A stretch of 64,000 nt of DNA, from positions 682,001-746,000 of the forward strand of contig JAVTLE010000003.1 of NCBI GenBank assembly GCA_033439295.1, written 5' to 3'. Positions 56,103-64,000 of this stretch are shown in pieces. The translations under genes were made by a program, and so were the position numbers. Every line of letters begins with the position of its first letter. Within the stretch, counting starts at the first letter, position 1. The stretch is from Deuterostichococcus epilithicus (lineage: Eukaryota; Chlorophyta; Trebouxiophyceae; Prasiolales; Stichococcaceae). Under the pieces are notes generated by a model. The model was not told the origin of the DNA, did not search any database, and worked only from the letters and a program-made list of their open reading frames with translations.

Positions 56103-57925
56103 CGGCCGCCACTTGCCGCCTGCCGCCCCCTACGTGTGTTCCCCCTGACTGCACGTAGCTCACACGGGCAGGCGACGCGGGCTTCAAAACTTTTCGTTGC
56201 TGCCTCACTGCAGGCTTCAAGCGCTCTCGCTCCGACTACTGAAGCCCCGTGCTGGCGAGCCTCTCGAGTGCCGGGGCGCCGGTTGCGAGGGCAGCGTGGA
56301 CATGACGGCGTCGTCACCGACTCACAACCCACCGCACCAAGAGGTATGGCACTGCAAGCAGGCCCAGAGTCCCTGACAGCTGAGGCACGGTGCCGCGGCA
56401 CATGCGGTGGGCCTGTCGGCTTACTTTGGGCCAGAGGCAGAGGCAAGCGGCGGCTAGCAGCGAGTCTGTCCCGGCAGGCAGAGACGCAGTGGACGAGTTT
56501 GCTGCCTGTGACAAGGCGCCCACTTTGTCTACGGCCGCAAGCATCTGGCCGCTCAAGGGCCATCCGCATCTCAAGGATCCCAAAGATACGCCGAACAAGC
56601 TGGAGGAACTAGAAGCAATGTGTGGTAGCTGCGAAAGGCTATTGACGGGCATGGACCGATGCTTTGTTCTTCTTGAGTAGGCTCTATTGCACATGGGAAG
56701 CGACAGGGATTTGGGATGATTCTTGGCATGCCAACCCCCATCAAGAGAGCGGCCCTGTTGGCACAAGGAGCAATTTGGACGTACACGTACGAAGGCTGGT
56801 TGTGACATGCTGTAAGTGCCAAGTCGTTTGACAGCTAGTTGGTGGATGGCTCCGCGAGTGTCTGGAGCCCTCGTGTGCTCATGTGTACAGCATGAGGGCA
56901 GCGGCGTGCGAGAGTCCCAAACCGTATCGTCTGTGCCGACTTTCTGGAGCGGGACCCACGTGCTCGGTAGCAGAAGCTTAAGGAATAGCTGGTGCATCGC
57001 CGGGCCCAAGCTGTTAGCGACGGCACACAGCAGGTGGCTTTGCAAACGGAGCTCCACCCAAACTCTCAACATATAAAGTGGTGGACATTCAACCAGCGCG
57101 ATGCATGCTGGCAGCTCGGTGGTGCCAGTCAGCGACCTCATGTCGCGTGCATCGAGACCAGCATTTCAGGCAGACTCAGAAAAGGCAGCCCTCCCGACTG
57201 CTGAGGCCAGCAGGCTATCGTCATCATGGAAGAAGGCGCAGACACATTCGAGCCGAGACACTGGTGTGCCTCAGAGATAAACGGTCAAATTGTATACGTG
57301 ATGTCAAAGGTGTGGAGGGGTGTGCCTACCACCGGGGTTGAGTGCGCATAGTGCCTGCTCATACTTTGCTTGGTGTGCAGGACAGCAACCGTGCAGACTT
57401 ACTATACAAGACTGCGTTCCTGTGCAGGCGCATAGAGTGACAGACGGCCTGGCGTGTACCTCTTCTGCGATGAGGCTATGTGGCAATAGACACGAGGTGC
57501 GCTGACTTGACAATGAATTGCCCAGGCTGTGCCCTTTTTATGACCCGACCAACTAGGTGCTGTGCCGCCGCATCTCCACACGACTGCACTGCGTCACGGG
57601 TGGAGCATGATGCCGGAGCCCATGCGCTGCAGGGCAGTGGTCGCGGCCCTGTGCGCAGGGAACAGGACCTGACGTTCCAGCAAGTCCGCCTTGCTGGTTG
57701 TCGTGTTGTTTTCGACGCGCGTGCTTGTAAAACTGCCACTCCAAGCCACTCCGCTACTAATTTCGCCAAGGTTACTCGGTCGACACTGGGCTTCCCCGCT
57801 CTAACACTTGGCTTCTGCCCCTCAAAGCCTGAAACCTGGCGCAAACCGACTCTGGTAATGGCAATGTCCGCATCTCGCAGCGTCGACGCCTCCAAGTCCA
57901 AGATTGTCGGAACATTCTTGCTGCA
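56103..57925. other. 1.8-kb intergenic region, no supported gene
   Basis: This is the 3' flank of the hnRNP-like gene and the promoter of the cobalamin-processing gene. A 275-codon minus-strand frame (57141-56314) has no family resemblance. It looks like chance openness, because the overlapping plus frame at 56390-56680 is also open. I annotate neither. Confidence 0.5.
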
Positions 57926-60900
57926 ATGACGACCGCGGCTCAGGGTTCGCAGATCTCGGCGTTAAGTGCACAGATGAACGCCGATCGAGTCTCTCGCACA
58001 GCAGTACCGGCAGCCAGCGCGGACGCGGACAGGCATCAGAACGGCGCACATGCGCCGTCTCCAGGAGACATAGCGGCGTCGTACGCGGGGCGCCTGACTG
58101 AGAAGCTCTCGATGTTTGGCCTGGACGTCCAAGCGCCTCTGGCACTCCGCTGGTGGGACTCCGATGCCTGCTGCGGATATCGACGCATTCAGCGCAAATT
58201 TGAGCTACCTTCAGATCATACTGGTGTCAGTTGAAGCGTTTGCCGTCACCCGGAACCTGCACTTCGGGGCTCTGAGGACCAAGACAGCTTTGCCGACGCC
58301 TTGAACGCCCGCTTGACCAAGACATGGTCTTTCGCTCATGCACTGCGTTGAATCGCAATCTCGAGGTTGAAGTGCTGCCGTGTCCAGCGTTTGCCAACTT
58401 GCCGTGCCAGTTTCATAGGCACGTGCACCAGAATGATTTGTGCTGTCTCGAACGTTTCGGTCTGACGGGCGGGCGGACGTGCTTGTTAACGCTTGTATCG
58501 GATATGTCAATGCACCGTGCTGTGGCGTTCGCGCTATGAACCCCTGATGTCTGCCAAATGCGCAGGGTTGCATCTGCACCAGCAAGGCGGAGGCATGTCT
58601 ACAAGCTTCAGGAGCCTTTCAGATAAAGTTTTATTTCTGTGGACGTGGTCTGCAGCCTGCGCACGAGGTGTCATATTGGCTGGCACGCAGGTATAACGAT
58701 GCCATTCCGGAGGGACTTGGGGCACGGATACCAGTGAAAGGCCCCGCAGGTGCTGAAATATTTCAATATGCCTGGCCCCACGATCTCCCGGCGGACGTGT
58801 GCGTGGCAAGTGCGGCAGCAGACTGCATCAGTATGTCTGTGCGCCCAGCATGTATGGCCGCGAGCGCCCCGCTACTGAAGCCCCTTCCACTGTGAGCGCC
58901 CTCTGCTCACAGGCCCGGACACCTTCGCGCTGCTGGTGGGCAACACGAAGCAGATGTGGGAGCACTTCCTCATGGCCTGCGCCTGCCACCAGGCGCGCAC
59001 ACATTGCTATTGCCGCAGTGATGATGGATACATGACATGCCATGCCTGCCTACTCACCATTCAAGCGTTGCCAACCCCTCCAGCGGCTCCCCGCGACGCA
59101 GTGTGCCTGGAGGTTCTTGAAACGCCCTGCTGAGATGATCACGAATCCTGTCACAGGAGCTGATGGACCTGAAGGATCCAATGGATACGTACATCGAGCG
59201 ATCTGTGGAGGCGGTGCTGCAGGATGCACTGCCAGGGTAAGTCCCAACGGTTCTGTCTCCAGCTTCGAGCCGAACAGAAGCCTGGCAGGTGCACCCCCTT
59301 GGGGGGTGCCCGAAGAGCTTTGTCCGAAGCTCTGCGCAGTCCGGGCAGCATGTCAGAGTCGTGGCTGCTGTGTGTCTCAGCGCCCCAGCGCTGCACGCTC
59401 TAGCATCGATTCCGCAGCGTCAGACGTGGGCCCCGTGTCGCGAGTGTACGGCCAAGGACGGGGGCCAGCGCGCCGCGCCTCCCCCCTTAACTCCTCCTCT
59501 TCAAGGGAGCGAGCAATTGCTGCCGCACCTCCTCACGCCTGTAGTTTCGGTGCGTGCCGCAGGGTCAGCTGCCGGTGCTACTACGGGCACCGGCAGACGG
59601 CTGACGTGGCGTCAGGCGGCTACGTGGCCCTGCAGCGTCTGGCGCAGGCGATAGGGCTCGCGCACCTGGACTCCGCCTCCCATTTGTGCCTGCACCCCAA
59701 GTTCGGGCCCTGGTTCAGCCTGCGCGCGCTGCTCGTGTTTGACGGCGTGCCATACCGCGGTGAGCTGTCTCAAAGCTGCCTCAACAAAAACCATTGCCTG
59801 CCTCTGGCTGGCAAGGTTGACTCAGGCTGGGGTAGTCATGGACGACAGAGTGCCTTCGCTCAACATATTCAAATGCGTGGCAGGCTCAGTGGCTTGCATG
59901 TGCCGAGAGAAGCAACCGCGCAGGCAGGAGGCAGCAACAGTGTGTACATGCTTTATATTGTTAAGCTGGCGACCCGCGCCCGCACAGGCACCAAGCCAGC
60001 GGAGCTGCCCAACCCGCTGGACGCGACGACGCGGCGGTACATCAGCCTGGCAGTGTCCAGCGCCATGCGCTCCTCCTCCGGCGACCTGGCAGGTGCACAT
60101 TCTCAGGTGTTGAAGATAGAAAGGTGTGCAGCGTGACTGGAGAGTCATGTGGCTTGCTGTGTTGCTGCCGCGCCTGGCGAGCTGGCGACCTGGCAGGTGG
60201 TTCCTACGGCGTCTCTGCTTACATCTCGCACTTGACATCTCGCACACGCACACTGCATTTGAGGTGCCAAGCAACATGCACCGCAATGAGCAACAGCACA
60301 GTGCCGTGCTGCCGGCCCTCAGGATACTGCCGGACATCTCCAGCGGACGCCGCTCATGCATGTGGCCTGTTCGCTGCAGAGGGCTTGTTGACGAACCCTG
60401 GTGCCGTCCCCGCAGCGGTGGCGGTGGAGGCAGACAGCCGGCTGAGGTCGCAGGACGGCACAGCGCGGGCGCCGAGCGTGGACGCTGTGCGCAGCAGCTG
60501 GCAGAAATGGGTGCGCCTTTCTGCAACCCATGCCCATGCCTGCACATGACCCTGCACACGAGAGCTGCTGCAAGTACGGTGCCGCTGCTGTGCAGCCGCC
60601 TGCCATGACGCAGGCGCAGATTGCCACTCGCGCCAAGCAGCAGGGAACAACTGCTCGGTAGCCGCGTCAGTTCGCTGCCCCGATCGCTGCTGCAGGTGGC
60701 TATCCGGGACGCGCCGTGCGCGGGTCACCCCTGGCGCTACTCCAAGCACCAGCTGGTGTACCACTACACGGGCGACCGTGAGGTGCTGCGCCGCCTCGTC
60801 GCCGTCGCCGGCTCGCCCCGCGACGCCCCCGAGGTGTGGCCCGCCACAATAGTTTCTTATCTGGTTTGCCTGAATTGCCTGAACAGACTTCTGCTTCGAG

Positions 60901-61816
60901 AAACCATGACTGTCCCTTCCTCGAGCCCCTGCCACCGCTGCCAGTCGTTGCCGGTGTGCAGTGCGCGCCCAGTACCGCCGCGGCATGGCAGAGCAGCTCT
61001 TTGCAGGCCTCTGCCTGTCCGCTGCCCAGCAGGACAGGCGTGGGGAGGCCGGGCATTGTCGCGCTCTCTGCTGCCTCCTCCCAGTCTCCCCATTGCTGGT
61101 CTTGCAGTGCCGTGCAGCAGTCGAGCCGCAGATGGCGCACAGGCTTGTGCTGTCTTGATCGATGGTTGCAAGGACACGCGCAAGTGAAGGATTTGCGTCA
61201 CGTCGGCCTGCCGTGTGCAGCGCCTGGCGGTGGAGCTGGAGCTGCCAGAGGCAGCGGCGCGACGGCGTTCTCGTGAGCGCAGCCGCAGTGCCAGCGGGGA
61301 GCTTGCGACGCCGCCCGGCACGAGCGACTTTTCGACGCGGTGGGCAGCCTACGCTGCGGCCGCGGACGCCGCCCTCGGCAGCCACACCGGCGGCAGCCAC
61401 GGCGGCGGCAGCACCAACGGCAACCAGAATGGCGGCAGCAACGGCGGCGGCGGTGGGCAGAATGTAGGCAGCTTCTCGCCGACGCGGCGCCGGCCGCCGG
61501 TGGCCGGGCTGCGGGGCGTGTCGCCGCCCATGGGTGTGCCAGACGGATCAAGTGCTTTCACTCCATGCATTGCCCCGCTGGGTCCGCTTGTGCACCTCCT
61601 CGGTTTTCACACGTACCACACATGCCTCCACACAGCAGCCCTGAACTCACATGTGTGATAACATGACCAGCCTGGAGCGTCTGGCGTGCTTCTTGCAATG
61701 CAGAGCAGGATGAGGGGTACCAGGAACCGCCGAAACTGGGCCGCGATAGCATGGGGTCCGACTGCGGCGACGTGGCCGAGGCTCTGGCGCCACAGCAGAA
61801 CGAGTCCGCAGATTGA
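57926..61816 (+). CDS. MMACHC: MMACHC/CblC-like cobalamin-processing protein
   Basis: CblC removes the upper ligand of incoming cobalamin using glutathione or flavin and hands B12 to methionine synthase. Exons that join in phase: 57926-58152 (SYAGRLTEKLSMFGLDVQAP), 58691-58749 (YNDAIPEGLGARIPVKGPA), 58913-58992 (PDTFALLVGNTKQMWEHFL), 59156-59237 (LMDLKDPMDTYIERSVEAVL), and ~59567-59759 (SGGYVALQRLAQAIGLAHLD, CLHPKFGPWFSLRALLVFDG). They continue with ~59988-60092 (LPNPLDATTRRYISLA), ~60416-60509, ~60697-60831 (IRDAPCAGHPWRYSKHQLVY, HYTGDREVL), ~61220-61532 and ~61711-61816. LCLHPKFGPWF and the RDAPC.GH.WRYS...YHYTGD end are the CblC signatures. The last two exons add a Ser/Arg/Gly-rich tail. 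The intron after 58992 appears to use a GC donor. Confidence 0.87.
59291..59309. other. Small GC hairpin in an intron of the CblC-like gene
   Basis: GCACCCCC and GGGGGTGC form an 8-bp stem with a TTG loop inside the intron between 59238 and 59566. It may be only composition. Confidence 0.5.
60184..60199 (+). repeat. Echo of an exon end with its donor in the CblC-like gene
   Basis: GGCGACCTGGCAGGTG is identical at 60080-60095, where it is the true exon end plus donor, and at 60184-60199 in the following intron, an offset of 104 bp. The bases before it are only partly alike. Confidence 0.7.
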
Positions 61817-62700
61817 GGGCCAAGGGTGTGCAGCAGCCCACATACGCACCTGGCCATGCTTTCGACTAGCCACACATACGTGCAGCGGCTGGCCATCAAG
61901 CCGGCCAATTTTGATTTTACCTGCCTTGTTGAGAGAGTGTGGGTGGGCACAGCTTGTGTGCATGTAGCCTGTGTGCATGTCTCAGTGTTGCTTCTAATGT
62001 CTGTGAGCGTGTGGCACGTACTTCTGCTCCTCTCTTGCAGGACGGGGTTATCGTCTGGTATTCCCAGCGCATATATATCGTTCGCGACCAAACACAGACG
62101 TTGAATGTGGGGGTTGCGTTTCCTGCACCACCTACTTACCTATGCTAGATCCGTTGTGTTGGCTCGGCTTTGTGAAGGTTGACGCACATTCATGTGTGAT
62201 AGCTGGTTTCTCTTCCACGACTCGCTGTAACAACAAATTCAGCCCGAACCCTAAGATCCTAAGTGTTCCTTGTTCGCAACTGATGTACAAGCACACGACA
62301 ACTGATTGCACTCGACCGCAAGCGCTGCCATGCGGGCGCGCACACAACAATTCTGAAATCCCTTGCCCATACCACAGGAACTTGGGCTTCTGCCGATGCA
62401 CGTGCACCTTGCATGTGCTGCTCAAACCACGCTTACGAGGTGGCTCTCGTCCGATTATTGGCAGGCACCTGCTGTGGGACGCCAGACCACCCATTTCTGT
62501 GATGTTAGCATCGCCGGACATCCTGCAAAGATAAGCAGGCAACACCCGGCGCCTCGCACCCTGAAAAGGTGCCCTTCGCCGACATCGGGAGCGCTGACGG
62601 CTACTCTTCCCGGGCGACAGCGCTGTCCCTTGACCCTGGTGCTTGCGATCCGAAGCTGAAGGCTGCGGGTAGTATCACATTAGCCAAGTCGGGAGCAGCC
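61817..62700. other. Convergent intergenic region
   Basis: This lies between the CblC-like stop and the end of the last minus-strand gene. The open frame 62142-62534 (plus) is AT-rich, Cys/Thr-rich and unlike its neighbours in codon use. I see no gene in it. Confidence 0.5.
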
Positions 62701-64000
62701 CTAGCGCTGGTGAGCGAGCCAACTGGCATGTGGGTTTGAATGAGGATAATTGCAGAGCGAGCTCACTGATATGTGCAGCACAGGACGCCTGCGCTCCACA
62801 AAGCATAAAAGACTGAAGACTCCAACAGGCCACAAGTCGTTGCTTTGAGTGCACTCCGCAAAGCCCTGCGAGAAGAACTGTGAGAAGTTGCGCGCACCAG
62901 CTAGCTCCACGTCGGGCGAGGCGTCGCAGCCATTGCCCGCCGCCGCCGCCATCGCCGGGACGTCCGCGGCGGCGTGCCGCGCAAGGGAGCTCTGCGCGCG
63001 ACCGGGGCCGTGCCGCCCCGCGCTGCCCGGCGCGGGCGTGAAGAACGGCGTCGCCGGCCCGGCGCCGCCCCAGGTCAGCGCAGAGTCCGGGCTGGCCGCG
63101 TCGTGCCACGGCGTCTCCGCCTGCGCCTCAGCCAGATCGATGCGGCGACTAAGCACCAGGCATATGTATGTGCAGCAGGTGACTGGGCCGCAGGTTCAGG
63201 CGGCGGTTGTAGCGTCCAGCCCAGGGCGGGCCATGCGGTGCACAAGCGGCAGACTGGCGGGGACGCCAAAACCCCCACTGAGACCCTGGGAATCTCACAC
63301 CCCAGCAGCCCGCCGGCAGCTCTCACCGGCAGCGCCTGCAGCCGCGTGGGCGAGGAGGCGGCGCGCAGCGGCGGCCGGCGCGGCGGCGGCGTTGCCGCGT
63401 CGCCGCCGCTGTACCGCGCCCGCAGCTCCGCCAGCAGCACCGCCCGCCTGCGGGGCGGCAGGCAGCGGACGCGAGGTCAGACGCGGCTGGCAGGCTGCAT
63501 GTCTGGTGGTGCTCAGTTCTTCTGGCGTCCTTGATGCATCTAATTTACCCATCTGGCGCTGCAGCGCGCAGCGCCGAGAGCATGTGCCGCCCTCCGCGCA
63601 GCTGTCGTGCAGCCCCAACGCACAGAGAATGCAGCAGCACCTCAACTTGAAAGGGGGAGTACCCTCACCGCTGCTCCGGCGGCATGCCGCCGCCGTCGGA
63701 GTGTGGCGCCTCAGGCATGGCGCAATGCCCGCCGCCGTCGGGCGTCGCACGCCCGCGGCTGGCGGACAGCGGCGGCGGCGTGCCGTAGCTGCCCTGCGAG
63801 TCCGGCGGCGGCCCGGCCGTGCTGAAGCCGCGCCAGCCGGTGCTGAGCGGGTCTGCCACGGCGTCCTCCCCTGCAGTACATAAGGACACCAGCGTTCCGT
63901 CCGCCTCCCTGATTCGGTGGCAGGAGGCTGCATAAAGACGTCCGCACCGACATGCCAAGCAGTGAACGGCACCTTCCCGTGGGACTGGCGGGGCGCTGAT
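62701..64000 (-). CDS. Unrecognised Pro/Ala/Gly-rich protein, truncated by the window edge
   Basis: The gene runs leftwards from beyond 64000. Exons: one ending ~63672 (DPLSTGWRGFSTAGPPPDSQ, ending GGGMPPEQR at a GTGAGG donor); ~63461-63321 (VLLAELRARYSGGDAATPPP); and ~63148-62907 (SRRIDLAEAQAETPWHDAAS, ending DVELAG before a GTGCGC donor). The 3' exon is uncertain; an uninterrupted reading would stop at 62701. Composition is that of a disordered regulatory protein, and the start lies outside the window. No family was recognised. Confidence 0.4.

Noticed and set aside
56314-57141. 275-codon open frame on the minus strand
   Set aside because: No resemblance to any family, mixed composition, and an overlapping plus-strand frame is also open. 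It lies in AT-richer intergenic sequence between two well-defined plus-strand genes.
62142-62534. Plus-strand frame of 130 codons
   Set aside because: Cys/Thr-rich, AT-rich codons unlike all real exons here, no homology, and located where two genes converge.
1-64000. tRNA, rRNA, CRISPR arrays, insertion sequences, long terminal repeats
   Set aside because: I looked for T-loop signatures, regular spacer arrays, transposase or reverse-transcriptase motifs and long terminal repeats, and saw none that hold up by eye.

Overview
This window is nuclear DNA of a green alga, most likely a trebouxiophyte (Coccomyxa/Chlorella-like). The reasons are GC-rich coding sequence, genes split into many short exons, splice donors dominated by GTGCG/GTGAG, and protein families of green-lineage type: TPLATE-complex TML, plant-type DDB2 with N-terminal zinc knuckles, a WW-domain TGS1, and a plant ankyrin/RCC1 protein. 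There is no operon structure. Neighbouring genes sit mostly as convergent or divergent pairs. Single N bases occur at about 26438, 48910, 48915, 52451, 52464 and 52862, so this is an assembly with uncertain consensus in GC-rich repeats.

Layout. 913-9905 (+): IBtk-like ankyrin/RCC1 protein. 10394-14016 (-): WD40-like propeller protein. 14659-17252 (-): multipass membrane protein. 17793-19976 (+): TGS1 cap hypermethylase. 20269-21255 (-): unknown protein. 21886-24115 (+): NHL-type propeller. 24141-25123 (-): GNAT acetyltransferase. 25344-27397 (+): organellar RimM. 27521-29438 (-): conserved unknown basic protein. 29890-34031 (+): DDB2. 34539-39106 (+): 8-oxoguanine/guanine-deaminase-type amidohydrolase. 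39570-40880 (-): plant-type membrane protein. 41822-46665 (-): TML. 47465-56102 (+): hnRNP/FUS-like multi-RRM protein. 57926-61816 (+): MMACHC/CblC-like cobalamin-processing protein. 62701-64000 (-): unknown protein running off the right edge.

These are unrelated housekeeping genes: RNA cap maturation, plastid ribosome maturation, UV-damage recognition, oxidised-base catabolism, endocytosis and vitamin B12 handling. One neighbourhood stands out: DDB2 is followed on the same strand by a deaminase of the 8-oxoguanine family, two genes dealing with damaged nucleobases.

The most unusual signal is not a gene. In at least eight genes an intron or leader holds a decayed tandem copy ('echo') of an exon edge from the same gene, usually about 90-140 bp away and often carrying its own splice-site-like AG or GT. 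In the deaminase gene one echo is a complete 64-nt exon of the same length, open in the same frame, with both splice sites. This suggests that local tandem duplication of exon boundaries is a recurrent source of intron sequence and perhaps of alternative exons in this genome. All gene models were assembled by hand from frame, splice-site and family conservation. Internal exons are firmer than 5' ends.
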